A stretch of DNA of 49,263 bases from Spirochaetaceae bacterium (GCA_017936665.1 JAGBFB010000002.1:1-49263), one strand, 5' to 3'. Shown: positions 10,110-19,508, counted from the stretch's first letter. Numbers and translations: made by a program. The notes: generated by a model not told the origin, from the letters alone.

Positions 10110-10869
10110 ATTTGATGATGACGCTTACAAAAATTCTTTAAAAGTTCCTCAATGCAAAATCTCAGATTTTAATTTAGGTTCAATGCGTTTTAAATGGAAT
10201 GAAGAAAACAAAATTCGCTCAGAATATTTTTCAAAAACATATCCAGATAAAAAAATTATCGATATAGAACTTTGTCATTCAAAAAAAGTTTTGATGATTA
10301 AAGATGAAAATGATTTAGAAAATATTTCAAAAGAACAACTCCTTGCAGACGGAATAATCACAAAAAATACAAATTTTGTTCCAGTTGTTACCGTTGCAGA
10401 CTGTATGAGTATTTTTATTTTTGATGACAAAAGCAATACTTTTGGAGTTGTTCATTCAGGCTGGAAAGGTACAGGAATTTCTGTTGAAGCAATAAATCTA
10501 ATTTTGCAAAACAATCCTCAAAGTAAAATTGAAAACTTGCATTTTATTCTAGGACCACACATAAAAAATTGTTGTTATCAAATTGATGAAAAACGAAAAA
10601 ATTATTTTTCTAAAAATTTTACTCCAGAATGTATCACAGAAATTGATGGAAAAATTTTTCTTTCACTTGAAAAAGCAAATCTTCATTTACTAGATAAATT
10701 AGGAATTCCTAAAAATCATATAGTTTGTTATTCAGAATGTACTTGTTGTTCAAAAATTGATGATGAAAAATCTTCATTAAAAGAAAACTTCAAATACGGT
10801 TCATTTAGACGCCAACATGTACTTGAAGGAAAAGATTTTTATGTAATGGCTGCATCGATTTCTATGTAA
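10084..10869 (+). CDS. pgeF: Peptidoglycan editing factor / purine nucleoside phosphorylase family (YfiH)
   Basis: YfiH/LACC1 family, once called multicopper polyphenol oxidase. Family members cleave purine nucleosides, and the E. coli protein prevents incorporation of wrong amino acids into peptidoglycan precursors. The metal and active-site set is visible: CHSKKV with His65, TVADCM with Cys107, and VVHSGWKGTG with His124, then LGPHIKNCCYQI (about 157-168). The length of 261 is normal. The start overlaps the preceding gene, and a second in-frame ATG at 10093 is an alternative start. Which activity matters in this organism cannot be told from sequence. Confidence 0.88.
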   Translation: MYPMQINLKFDDDAYKNSLKVPQCKISDFNLGSMRFKWNEENKIRSEYFSKTYPDKKIIDIELCHSKKVLMIKDENDLENISKEQLLADGIITKNTNFVPVVTVADCMSIFIFDDKSNTFGVVHSGWKGTGISVEAINLILQNNPQSKIENLHFILGPHIKNCCYQIDEKRKNYFSKNFTPECITEIDGKIFLSLEKANLHLLDKLGIPKNHIVCYSECTCCSKIDDEKSSLKENFKYGSFRRQHVLEGKDFYVMAASISM

Positions 10870-10944
10870 ATCACTTGCAATCTTGAAACCTTACTATAAT
10901 TTATGATATAAATATAAAAACAACTTTTTTACAAGGAAAAAATA

Positions 10945-12744
10945 ATGGCTGATGTAAAGACAGAATGTCGCAAATTAGTAAAAGATGCGTTAAATAAATT
11001 AATCGAAAATAAAAATCTTGAAGTAGAAAAAATTTTAGAAAATGATATTTTAACAGAAACACCACCAGATGCTTCAATGGGTGATATTGGAATTCCGCTA
11101 TTTCCCTTTGCAAAGAAATTTAGAATGGGACCACCTGTAATTGCTAGTGAACTTGTAAAAATTCTTGCTGAAGATGAATTTAGTCAAGTAGCAAAAAAAA
11201 TCGGTGAATTCAAAGCCACAGGTCCTTATCTTAATGTAAAACTTGATAAGGCATCAGAATCAAGTGCAATTTTATCAAGAATTTTTTCACAAGGTAAAGA
11301 TTACGGAAAAGTAAATGTAAATGGGGAAAAACCAATGGCTGGACAAAGAGTAATGATTGAATTTTCTAGTCCAAACACAAACAAACCTTTACATTTAGGT
11401 CATCTAAGAAATGATGCACTTGGTGAAAGTGTTTCTAGAATTTTAGATTTTCAAGGTGCAGAAGTTTACAAGGTAAACATCATCAATAATCGTGGTGTTC
11501 ACATTTGTAAATCAATGTTAGCATATCAAAAATTTCATCAAGAAAAAGGAGATACACCAGAATCTCTTGGATTAAAAAGCGATAGATTTGTTGGGGATTG
11601 CTATGTAGAATTTAACAACTACGCAAAAGAAAATCCAAATGCAGAACAAGAAGCTCAAAATATGCTTGTTGAATGGGAAAAAGGAAATCCTGAAGTTCAT
11701 AAACTTTGGCAACAAATGAATGATTGGGCTGTTTCTGGCGTACAAAAAACATACGAACGAACTGGTGTTTCTTTTGACAAACTATATTACGAAAGCGAAA
11801 CTTACCTAAAAGGTAAAGAAGAAATTCTTGATGGATTAGAAAAAGGTCTGTTTTACAAAGAAGAAGACGGTTCTGTTTGGGTAGATTTGGAAGAAATCAA
11901 ACTTGATAAAAAAGTTTTACTTAGAAAAGACGGAACAGCTTTGTACATGACCCAAGATATTGGAACAGCAATTTATCGTCACGGAGATTGGAATTTTAAC
12001 AAATTGATTTATGTTGTTGGTAGCGAACAAATTTATCACTTTAAAGTTTTATTCTATATCTTGAAAAAACTTGGATATGATTGGGCTGACCAACTTTATC
12101 ACCTTTCATACGGTATGGTAAATCTACCAGAAGGAAGAATGAAAAGCCGTGAAGGTACTGTTGTTGATGCTGATGATTTAATCGATAACTTACGAGATGG
12201 TGCATTAGAAGAAATTTGCTCTAAAGGTCGAGAAGAAATCGTAGGAAACGCAAAAGAAGTTGCAGAAAAAGTTGCTCTTGGTGCACTTCACTACTTCTTA
12301 CTACAAAATAATCCTGTAAAAGATATGATTTTTAATCCAAAGGAATCTTTATCATTTAACGGAAACACAGGACCTTACTTACAATATATGGGAGCAAGAA
12401 TTTGTTCTATCTTAAAAAAGGCTCAAGAAGCAGGCGTTGAAAAAGATTGTTCAACAGAAGCAACTTCATTACTTACAACAGAAGCTGAATGGGAATTAAT
12501 AAAACTTCTTGGAGAATTTCCTAATGTTATTGAAAAAGCTGCAAAAAATTTAGATCCTTCTGGATTAGCAATTTATTTGTACGATGTTTCAAAATCATTT
12601 AGTAGATTTTATCACGATTGTCCAATTATCAATTCTGGAAACGATAAACTTTCTGGTGCAAGACTTGCTTTGGCAGAATCTGTAAAAACTGTTTTACAAA
12701 ACGGATTAAATCTTATTCTTGTACCTTTCTTGGAACAAATGTAG
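10945..12744 (+). CDS. argS: Arginyl-tRNA synthetase
   Basis: Class I synthetase that charges tRNA-Arg. The protein has an N-terminal Add1 domain (about residues 1-110), the HIGH-type signature HLGH at 150-153 within FSSPNTNKPLHLGHLRND, the KMSKS-equivalent MKSREG near residue 400, and a C-terminal DALR anticodon-binding domain. The length of 599 is normal. ACAAGGAAAAAATAATG gives a good ribosome-binding site. A TATAAT hexamer at 10895-10900 with TTGCAA upstream (short 14-base spacing) may be its promoter. It is followed by a terminator. Confidence 0.96.
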   Translation: MADVKTECRKLVKDALNKLIENKNLEVEKILENDILTETPPDASMGDIGIPLFPFAKKFRMGPPVIASELVKILAEDEFSQVAKKIGEFKATGPYLNVKLDKASESSAILSRIFSQGKDYGKVNVNGEKPMAGQRVMIEFSSPNTNKPLHLGHLRNDALGESVSRILDFQGAEVYKVNIINNRGVHICKSMLAYQKFHQEKGDTPESLGLKSDRFVGDCYVEFNNYAKENPNAEQEAQNMLVEWEKGNPEVHKLWQQMNDWAVSGVQKTYERTGVSFDKLYYESETYLKGKEEILDGLEKGLFYKEEDGSVWVDLEEIKLDKKVLLRKDGTALYMTQDIGTAIYRHGDWNFNKLIYVVGSEQIYHFKVLFYILKKLGYDWADQLYHLSYGMVNLPEGRMKSREGTVVDADDLIDNLRDGALEEICSKGREEIVGNAKEVAEKVALGALHYFLLQNNPVKDMIFNPKESLSFNGNTGPYLQYMGARICSILKKAQEAGVEKDCSTEATSLLTTEAEWELIKLLGEFPNVIEKAAKNLDPSGLAIYLYDVSKSFSRFYHDCPIINSGNDKLSGARLALAESVKTVLQNGLNLILVPFLEQM

Positions 12745-12770
12745 TTTTTAGTAAAACCATATAAAATGAT

Positions 12771-12819
12771 AAAGCCTTATCAGTTGAAAAGTTAGTTCAC
12801 TTGGTAAGGCTTTTTTTTA
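12771..12819 (+). terminator. Intrinsic terminator of argS
   Basis: AAGCCTTATCA pairs with TTGGTAAGGCTT (including G-T) across an AT-rich loop and is followed by eight T. Confidence 0.75.
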
Positions 12820-12845
12820 TAAATGATGCAGAATAAATTATAAGT

Positions 12846-12920
12846 GTCATTCCGAACTTGATTCGGAATCTTTTTGCAATATAGCGAAAACTGAAGATCC
12901 TGAAATAAATTCAGGATGAC
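12846..12920. repeat. Palindromic dispersed repeat (GTCAT...ATGAC type)
   Basis: Two hairpins lie in one unit: GTCATTCCGAA/TTCGGAATCT at 12846-12871 and GATCCTGAA/TTCAGGATGAC at 12896-12920. They are joined by about 25 bases. The unit starts with GTCAT and ends with ATGAC, so it is inverted as a whole. Variants of the same hairpins occur at 24973, 28374, 45226 and 45680. It is non-coding and sits between convergent argS and nadE. Confidence 0.75.
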
Positions 12921-12935
12921 GATTTTTTTTGAAAA

Positions 12936-14861
12936 TTATTCTAAAACTGCATCGCTTGGCATTAAAAAATCTCCACGAGGGGAAAGTCCTACACTACCGA
13001 TTTTTACACCATCAGGCAAACAAGAACGCTTAAATTGCTGGGAATAAAATCTTCTGTAAAAAACTTCTATCCATTTATCAATTTTATCTTTTGTAAATAA
13101 GGTTGCATTCCCCTTTTCCCTTTGCTGAAAATCAAAGGCATGATATGCTAAAAATTTTATTTTTTCTTTTGTAAAGCCCCAACGAACAGTGTAATATAAG
13201 AAAAAATCATGCAAATCATAAGGACCAACTAATTCTTCTGTACATTGGCTTATAACTCCATCTTTAGGAGGTAAAAGTTCAGGACTTACAGGAGTTGCAA
13301 GAATATCTTTTAACACATCAGATAAGGGACCTTTTATTTTATCTGCAAACCATGCAACTAAATGACGCACAAGAGTTTTTGGAACAGAAGAATTTACACC
13401 GTACATTGACATATGATCTCCATTATAAGTTGCCCAACCTAATGCAAGTTCTGACATATCACCTGTTCCTATAACCAAACCCCCACACTGATTTGCTACA
13501 TCCATTAAAATTTGTGTTCGTTCTCGTGCTTGAGCATTTTCATAGGTAACATCATGGTTGTTTTCATCTTGTCCAATATCTTCAAAATGCTGAAGAACAG
13601 ATTGCTCAATAGAAATTTCTTTTAATGTAACTCCCATTGATTTTGCCATTGAACAAGCATTTTTGTAAGTTCTATCTGTTGTACCAAAACAAGGCATAGT
13701 AATTGCAATAATATCTTCAGTGTCAAGAGAACAAAGTTTAAATGCTTCGTTTGTAATTAATAGTGCTAAAGTTGAATCCAATCCACCAGACAAACCTAGA
13801 ACAGCACAAGTTGTTTTTGTATGTTTTATTCGTTTTGCAAGGGCATGGGATAGCATCATTATTATCTCATTACAACGAACATCTAATAAATTTTTATCAG
13901 ATGGAATAAAAGGATAAGGTGAAATATCTCTATAAATTTTTGTTGTAATAAATTTTTTCTTTTTGATATTTTTTTCAGTTTCAATAATTCTAAAAGAAGT
14001 TTTTGTAGCTGAAAAATAACTATTCATTCTTTTTCGCTGATTTTGCAAACGTTCAATATCAATATCAGAAATAATAAATCCATCAGAGTAAAGTTCACTT
14101 TCACAAAGTACTGTACCATTTTCTGCAATTAAATTTTGTCCAGAAAAAATTAAATTTGTGGTTGATTCTCCTTTGTTTGCATTTGCAAATAAATATCCAC
14201 AACATAATTTTGCACTTTGACTTTGAACTAAATTTTTTCTTAAAGAAGTTCTTCCGATAATTTCATTATTTGCAGCAAGGCCTGCAATAATCAAAGCACC
14301 ATTTTGAGATAATTCTACAGAAGTATTTTTAATTCCAGCTAAATCATCAAAAAATTCAGTTCCAATCTTGACATCATCATAAGAAAGTAAAATATCAGTT
14401 CCAAAAGGAATTAAATCTGAATATCCTGAAAGTTTAATAAATGAATTTTTAGAAATATTTTTTGCAGTAACAAAATATCTAGCATCATTGTGTTCTGCAA
14501 AAGTAGGAACATTTACCTTTGGAACAATTGCAAGGATTTTTCCAGAATGAATCCAGACTGCACAATTATACAAAGAATTTTCATACTGTATGAGGCAACC
14601 AATTACAAAAAGCACAGAAGTTTTCCTGGTGGATTCTACAATAGATAATACAGAAGAAATTGCTTTTTCTAAAAGAGAATTTTGTAAAAATAAATCTTGA
14701 CAAGTTGAACTTGTAACACACAATTCTGGCATTACAAGCAAATTTACACCAAGAGATTCTGCTTTTTTTACAGATTCTATAATTTGTTTTTCATTACTTT
14801 TACATCCTGCAACAACAATATCAGGACTACTACATGCAACTCTAAAAAATCCAAAATTCAT
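12936..14861 (-). CDS. nadE: NAD+ synthase with N-terminal nitrilase-like domain; glutaminase cysteine absent
   Basis: Final step of NAD synthesis: amidation of deamido-NAD. The C-terminal synthetase domain has the PP-loop SGGLDST (near residue 350) and the GTGDMSELALGW motif. The N-terminal half is the nitrilase-type glutaminase domain and keeps the triad Glu (PEL, Glu46) and Lys (VPK, Lys115). The position of the catalytic Cys, normally in an EICED motif, reads EFFDD here, so Cys is Phe at about residue 171. Glutamine use is therefore unlikely and free ammonia is the expected donor. I start at ATG 14861 (MNFGFFRVA), which matches the family N-terminus; an in-frame TTG lies at 14879. No clear ribosome-binding site is seen for either. 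Confidence 0.9.
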   Translation of the reverse strand: MNFGFFRVACSSPDIVVAGCKSNEKQIIESVKKAESLGVNLLVMPELCVTSSTCQDLFLQNSLLEKAISSVLSIVESTRKTSVLFVIGCLIQYENSLYNCAVWIHSGKILAIVPKVNVPTFAEHNDARYFVTAKNISKNSFIKLSGYSDLIPFGTDILLSYDDVKIGTEFFDDLAGIKNTSVELSQNGALIIAGLAANNEIIGRTSLRKNLVQSQSAKLCCGYLFANANKGESTTNLIFSGQNLIAENGTVLCESELYSDGFIISDIDIERLQNQRKRMNSYFSATKTSFRIIETEKNIKKKKFITTKIYRDISPYPFIPSDKNLLDVRCNEIIMMLSHALAKRIKHTKTTCAVLGLSGGLDSTLALLITNEAFKLCSLDTEDIIAITMPCFGTTDRTYKNACSMAKSMGVTLKEISIEQSVLQHFEDIGQDENNHDVTYENAQARERTQILMDVANQCGGLVIGTGDMSELALGWATYNGDHMSMYGVNSSVPKTLVRHLVAWFADKIKGPLSDVLKDILATPVSPELLPPKDGVISQCTEELVGPYDLHDFFLYYTVRWGFTKEKIKFLAYHAFDFQQREKGNATLFTKDKIDKWIEVFYRRFYSQQFKRSCLPDGVKIGSVGLSPRGDFLMPSDAVLE

Positions 14862-14912
14862 AATAGAATTATAACGCAAATTATTTTTTTTTGAAAGAAC
14901 TAATTTATTTAA

Positions 14913-15953
14913 CTATTCTTTTTTGTACCAAAAATCTTCTGAAAGCTCTTCTTTTAATTTAGGATAATGTTTAAAAGTAAATTCTAAATCTTTATCATTT
15001 AATAAATAATCTAAATGAGGATAGCCAGATTCCAATGCAAAATACAAATAAGAATAAGTTGCTGAATCTTCATCATAATTTTTTAGTAAAGAATAACAAC
15101 AAGCAACATTGTAAATTGAATAATAATAAGTTTGAAATTCTTTGTTTTTGGATTTATCTGTATTGATTACCCCAGAATGAAAACAAACATAAGCATTGAT
15201 TACATTTTCATAATGTGTGATTGCATTTCGATAATCTTTTTTGTCGTAAAATTCATCACCTAATTTATAATTTTCATTTACATAGGAAGAAAATTCTTTT
15301 TCAGATTTAAATTTCAAAGGTAAAATTTCTCTTTCTGGAAATGTAGATAAACCTTCACTATCTTTTAATGCAATAAGAATAATTTTATCATCTTTTTTTT
15401 GTAAACCGAGTTTATAAGTATTTCTATTTTCATAATTATAGATAATTAGGGCTAAGTCATTATAATAATGGTATTGGTCAATATCAATTTGCCATTCTTT
15501 ATTAAAAATAAAAAATTTATTGTCTTGAATTTTTACATAAGAAAAATCTGTTGGAAGAATTTGTTTCAAAATATTTTCAAATAAGAAATATCTATATGCA
15601 GAATAATAATCAGTTGAATCAGAAATTTTTATATATTCAAAATTTGTGTTTTTATCAAGAAGATATTGAACTTCATTTTTTGTAAGATATTCAAAGTTTG
15701 GTTCTTTTATTAAATATCCATCATGAAATTTTACATTAGACCAAAAATTATTATTTCGTAAACAAACTACTGTATAAAATTCAATATTATTTGTGTTTTT
15801 TATGCTTTGGGAATAAGATTTTGTCTTTAAAACTTCATTGTAAAAATCAACTGGAATAAAAGTTCCCTCAAAATTTTTTGGATAAACTTCTTGAGAAAAT
15901 AAAGAACTTGTTAAAAAACAAAAAATACAAGAAATTATTACAATCTTTTTCAT
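14913..15953 (-). CDS. Secreted hypothetical protein with TPR-like segment
   Basis: 346 residues. The N-terminal signal peptide is clear (MKK, then IVIISCIFCFLTSSLFS, cleavage near SLFSQ), predicting a periplasmic or surface protein. The middle is rich in Asn, Tyr and Lys with no recognised domain. Near residue 235, LGDEFYDKKDYRNAITHYE looks like one TPR helix pair, followed by a helical C-terminus. It lies downstream of the ParB-domain gene on the same strand with a 90-base gap. No function can be assigned. Confidence 0.55.
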   Translation of the reverse strand: MKKIVIISCIFCFLTSSLFSQEVYPKNFEGTFIPVDFYNEVLKTKSYSQSIKNTNNIEFYTVVCLRNNNFWSNVKFHDGYLIKEPNFEYLTKNEVQYLLDKNTNFEYIKISDSTDYYSAYRYFLFENILKQILPTDFSYVKIQDNKFFIFNKEWQIDIDQYHYYNDLALIIYNYENRNTYKLGLQKKDDKIILIALKDSEGLSTFPEREILPLKFKSEKEFSSYVNENYKLGDEFYDKKDYRNAITHYENVINAYVCFHSGVINTDKSKNKEFQTYYYSIYNVACCYSLLKNYDEDSATYSYLYFALESGYPHLDYLLNDKDLEFTFKHYPKLKEELSEDFWYKKE

Positions 15954-16043
15954 TAAAACCTCATTAAAAAATTTATATAAATATTATATACAAAAAAATT
16001 GAATTTTAATGAAAAATTTGTAAAAAAATTTAGTAAAAAAGAA

Positions 16044-16640
16044 TTATTTTTTTATCCCTATGTAAAAACGGACAAAATAAAATAAACCTGCAACCATTGC
16101 TACAAAACCTGAAATATCCATAAAGGTATGAAGAACAGCTGTTATAAATCCTTTTGAAAATAAAATTGCACCTAAAATGATTAACAAAAGACCAACTGGT
16201 AAAAGTATGCTCATAAAACCATTTTTTCGAACTTTTTCGATTTTACGAGCTTCTTTTTTATCAAAAACTTTTACAAAAAATCCATGTAACTTCATCATAA
16301 GTTTTCTAAAAAAACTAGGATTACGTAATTTTTCAAGAGCTTCATAACCGTCTATCAATTCTGAATCTGTAAATTGCTTTCTTTGAATATTTTCTTCTAA
16401 TTCTAGTTCTAATTGTAAAAGTTTATCTTTTGTATCCACAACAATAGCTTCTATTGTTGACCATCCTAAAGATTTTGCAGCTTCTAACCTTCTATGTCCT
16501 GCAACAAGTTCATATTGAGAATTTACGGTTATAGGATTCATTAATCCGTAATGACTTAGGCTTTCTTTTAACATTTCGATATCACCTAAATCTTTACGAA
16601 CTCGTTTTTTTATTTTTATATCGCTAATTAAAATTTGCAT
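16044..16640 (-). CDS. Membrane-anchored ParB/Srx-domain protein
   Basis: 198 residues. Residues 1-95 are a ParB/sulfiredoxin-like N-terminal domain. IKIKKRVRKDLGDIEMLKES is the box I region, LVAGHRRLEAAKSLG (46-60) is the GERR-like box II with His replacing Glu, and ENIQRKQFTDSEL (83-95) is a box III-like segment. There is no HTH or C-terminal dimer domain. Instead a basic linker leads to two hydrophobic helices (about 143-162 and 174-195). ParB-type DNA partitioning is therefore unlikely. The gene begins 21 bases after the class A PBP gene on the same strand, suggesting a link to the envelope, which is inference. Confidence 0.7.
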   Translation of the reverse strand: MQILISDIKIKKRVRKDLGDIEMLKESLSHYGLMNPITVNSQYELVAGHRRLEAAKSLGWSTIEAIVVDTKDKLLQLELELEENIQRKQFTDSELIDGYEALEKLRNPSFFRKLMMKLHGFFVKVFDKKEARKIEKVRKNGFMSILLPVGLLLIILGAILFSKGFITAVLHTFMDISGFVAMVAGLFYFVRFYIGIKK

Positions 16641-16661
16641 AAATAAATTTCCTTTGAAGTT

Positions 16662-19304
16662 TTATTCCAAAAGGAAGTTAAATTCTTCACCATCATTTTG
16701 GTTTGTTACATCAAGAGAAGTTTCTTCATCCATCCAATCATTTAAATCTGATTTAGACTGACTTGTAGAAGTCTTTCTTGAAGTTGTTCCAGTCTTATTT
16801 GTTGATTTTTTTGGTTTTGCAGATTCTGGAGCTAATTTACCTAAGAAAGATAAATCTAATTTTAATTGAGCATTATCTTTTATATCAATTCCTTTCTCGC
16901 CAGAAAGGATGTGTTCGTTTGCAAGGCGCTCTACACCAATAACTTTAACTTCGTTTCTTGTAGAATGAAGTTCACACATAACTTTAGGTTGAGTACCTTC
17001 AAGGAAAAACTGAGTTGTTTGATGACGACCACAGGCTTCTGTTAATAATTGCCCCGTAACAGAACATACTGTTGCTTCAACTAAACCTGTTTGAGGTTTT
17101 TCAAATTGTTTAATAGGCAAGTTTTCATGGATAATTCTCATGTAATTACTCCATGCAACACCAGCCAAAGTTGCACCAGTTTGGTCAAGTCCTAAAGAAC
17201 GACCTTTTTGATCGAAACCAAACCAAACAGCGGTTGTTACGTAAGGTGTAAAACCTACAGTCCAAGCATCTGCCCAGTTTTGTGTTGTTCCAGTTTTTCC
17301 AGCAGCAGGCATTACTCGTTTTTTGCCTTTTTCATCAGTATAAGTAAACTTACTTAAACCTCCAGCAGTTCCTGCTAAAGAACCTCCAGGTGTAGTAAGA
17401 ACATTTTGCAACAAATCAGTCATGATAAATGCTGTTTGAGGAGAGATTACTTGAATTGCAGAACCTTTTCTTTTTTGCTCAAGACGAATATCACGCTCTG
17501 GGTTCAAGAATGTTTTTCCGTTTCTGTCCTCAACAGACCTAATTGCCATAGGAGTTGTTTCTTTTCCACCGTTAGCAAAAATCGTAAAAGCTCTTGCCAT
17601 TTCTATTGGACGTGCAGAGAAAACTCCTAAGCCCAATGGATATCCACGAGCAAATCCTCTTGTGGCAGCTTCTTCTTCGCTAAGACCTAATAAGGCAACA
17701 ATTCGATTGATTGCAGCATCAAAACCAATTCCTTTAAGAATTGTAAGAGAAGGAACGTTCATTGATGTTGCCAACGCATACCAAAGTTGCACAGAACCTT
17801 TCCATTCTCCTCTAAAGTTTTCTGGATAATAAGGATTTCCATCTTCAGTATAGAAAACTATTGGAGCATCTACAATCATTGTGGCAGGAGTAAATTTTCT
17901 AGAATCAATTGCAGCAGAATAATACAATGGCTTACAAGAACTTCCTGGCTGAAGTTTTGCTTGTGTAGCACGAATAAACTGGTTATCAGAACTAAATTTA
18001 CTTCCACCAACTAAGGCTGTGATATATCCTGTATCATTATCAAGTGTTATTAAAGCACCTTCAATTGTATTTTTCTTTGTATCCTTAGTAATATTAACAT
18101 TAGCTCGATTTACAATACCTACTTTTACTGGCTCTACCCCACAAACCATAGACATAACATCAAGAATAGGATTTATTTCTGAATTGTAAGTTGAACGAGC
18201 TATATTTTCGTTGCGCTCCTGGGAAACTTTTAAATCTGGCAAGTTAAAAACCAAAGACATTAACTCTGTAAAAGGAATATAAGTTTCAGATGCATCAGAT
18301 TTTCTTGAACCACTAGAACGTTGATAAGCTCTGTTTGCATAAGCAATACGAGATTCCATAACATCTTGAGCAGCTTTTTGATGTTCCAAGTTTACGGTAG
18401 TGTTTACAGTAAATCCACCTGTGTAAATATCAAGGTTACCGTAAATCATGGATGTAAGTTCACGCAAAACATATTCACTAAACCAAGGAGCTTTATCTTC
18501 ACGCATAAAATATGCTGATGAATCGATACGAGTATAGTCAAAGTTCAACCAATAATCTTCAAATGAAGCATCAGCTAGTTCTTGTGAAATATATCTATTT
18601 TCAACCATATTTTTTAGAACATTTTGCTGTCTATCCATTGCCCTATTTGGATGGTTAAAAGGATTATAATGGGCTGGATTTGAAAGCTGTATAACCAAAA
18701 TTGCAGCTTCGGCAGGAGTAATTTCAGTTACATCGTGACCAAAATAATACTTAGAAGCAGCACTTACCCCATAAGTTCCTGCTCCAAAATAAATTTTATT
18801 TAGGTATAACTCTAGAATTTCGTCTTTTGAATAACGGCGTTCCATTTGAACCGCCCACCAAAGTTCTTTTAATTTTCGTAAAACAGATTTTTCTGAACGG
18901 TCACAATATAAAGTTCCTGCAATCTGTTGAGTAAGTGTACTTCCGCCTCCAAGAGATTTTCCTGTAAGTTGACCAACAACGGCTCTAAACAAAGCTTTTA
19001 AACTAAATCCAGGATGTTTATAAAAAATTTGGTCCTCACGAGTAATCAAAGCATCTATCATATGTTGAGGAAGATCTTGAAGAGCTATCATCTCACGTTT
19101 TTCGTCAGAAGCAAACTCTGTTATAACTTCGCCATTTATATCAAGAAGCCTTGTAGGAAGAGCAGGATTAAATTCTGTAAATTGTTCAGTGTTGATAGTA
19201 TTAAGAGTATTAGAAAGCAAAAGGCCTAAACATACTCCAAATAAAATTGTAAAAAAAACTACACAACACAAAAGTACAATGGTACTTGTTTTGATTTTTT
19301 TCAT
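16662..19304 (-). CDS. Class A penicillin-binding protein (PBP1A-like)
   Basis: Bifunctional peptidoglycan synthase of 880 residues. One N-terminal membrane anchor (about residues 8-32) is followed by a GT51 glycosyltransferase domain with REDQIFYKHPGFS (catalytic Glu) and GGGSTLTQQIAGTL. The transpeptidase domain has SSCK (SxxK, in QPGSSCKP), SMN (SxN) and KTGT in AAGKTGTTQNWADAW. The C-terminal tail is rich in Ser, Thr and Lys and of low complexity. A strong promoter ends 8 bases before the ATG, so a nearly leaderless transcript is possible. It heads a likely unit with the ParB-domain gene. Confidence 0.93.
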   Translation of the reverse strand: MKKIKTSTIVLLCCVVFFTILFGVCLGLLLSNTLNTINTEQFTEFNPALPTRLLDINGEVITEFASDEKREMIALQDLPQHMIDALITREDQIFYKHPGFSLKALFRAVVGQLTGKSLGGGSTLTQQIAGTLYCDRSEKSVLRKLKELWWAVQMERRYSKDEILELYLNKIYFGAGTYGVSAASKYYFGHDVTEITPAEAAILVIQLSNPAHYNPFNHPNRAMDRQQNVLKNMVENRYISQELADASFEDYWLNFDYTRIDSSAYFMREDKAPWFSEYVLRELTSMIYGNLDIYTGGFTVNTTVNLEHQKAAQDVMESRIAYANRAYQRSSGSRKSDASETYIPFTELMSLVFNLPDLKVSQERNENIARSTYNSEINPILDVMSMVCGVEPVKVGIVNRANVNITKDTKKNTIEGALITLDNDTGYITALVGGSKFSSDNQFIRATQAKLQPGSSCKPLYYSAAIDSRKFTPATMIVDAPIVFYTEDGNPYYPENFRGEWKGSVQLWYALATSMNVPSLTILKGIGFDAAINRIVALLGLSEEEAATRGFARGYPLGLGVFSARPIEMARAFTIFANGGKETTPMAIRSVEDRNGKTFLNPERDIRLEQKRKGSAIQVISPQTAFIMTDLLQNVLTTPGGSLAGTAGGLSKFTYTDEKGKKRVMPAAGKTGTTQNWADAWTVGFTPYVTTAVWFGFDQKGRSLGLDQTGATLAGVAWSNYMRIIHENLPIKQFEKPQTGLVEATVCSVTGQLLTEACGRHQTTQFFLEGTQPKVMCELHSTRNEVKVIGVERLANEHILSGEKGIDIKDNAQLKLDLSFLGKLAPESAKPKKSTNKTGTTSRKTSTSQSKSDLNDWMDEETSLDVTNQNDGEEFNFLLE

Positions 19305-19312
19305 TATGATTT

Positions 19313-19341
19313 AGCATATTAAAGATAAGGTCTTTTGTCAA
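19313..19341 (-). promoter_or_regulatory. Sigma-70-type promoter of the PBP gene
   Basis: On the minus strand a perfect TTGACA (plus 19336-19341) and TATGCT (19313-19318) are 17 bases apart. The -10 ends 8 bases before the ATG at 19304, so the predicted start point is at or next to the start codon. Confidence 0.7.
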
Positions 19342-19440
19342 GAAAGAAAAAGGCCGGTCAAATGCAACCGGCCATGCCCATCAGGCAGCCAGGCGAACAA
19401 TGGGTGGGAGGGGATTTATCCGCCTGACATTTAAAATATC
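19342..19440 (-). ncRNA. GC-rich structured RNA candidate ending in a terminator
   Basis: This intergenic stretch is far more GC-rich than its surroundings. Read on the minus strand it has CAGGCG/CGCCTG and TCAGGC/GCCTGA pairings that exclude each other, CCCAT/ATGGG, and a final strong hairpin GGCCGGTT/GACCGGCC (about 19352-19373) followed by TTTTTCTTTC. This looks like an intrinsic terminator. It could be a small RNA or the structured 3' untranslated region of the gene ending at 19509. I could not match it to SRP RNA, 6S RNA, tmRNA, 5S rRNA or a riboswitch by eye. No convincing promoter is seen. Confidence 0.4.
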
Positions 19441-19508
19441 GGTGATTCACAGAAAACCTTGAATAAAAAAAGCAAAATTCACTGTAAAAAACTAAGAAAA
19501 TTGTATTT

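Noticed and set aside
19342-19440. SRP RNA, 6S RNA, tmRNA, 5S rRNA or a known riboswitch
   Set aside because: None of their signature motifs is seen on either strand; left as an unknown structured element.
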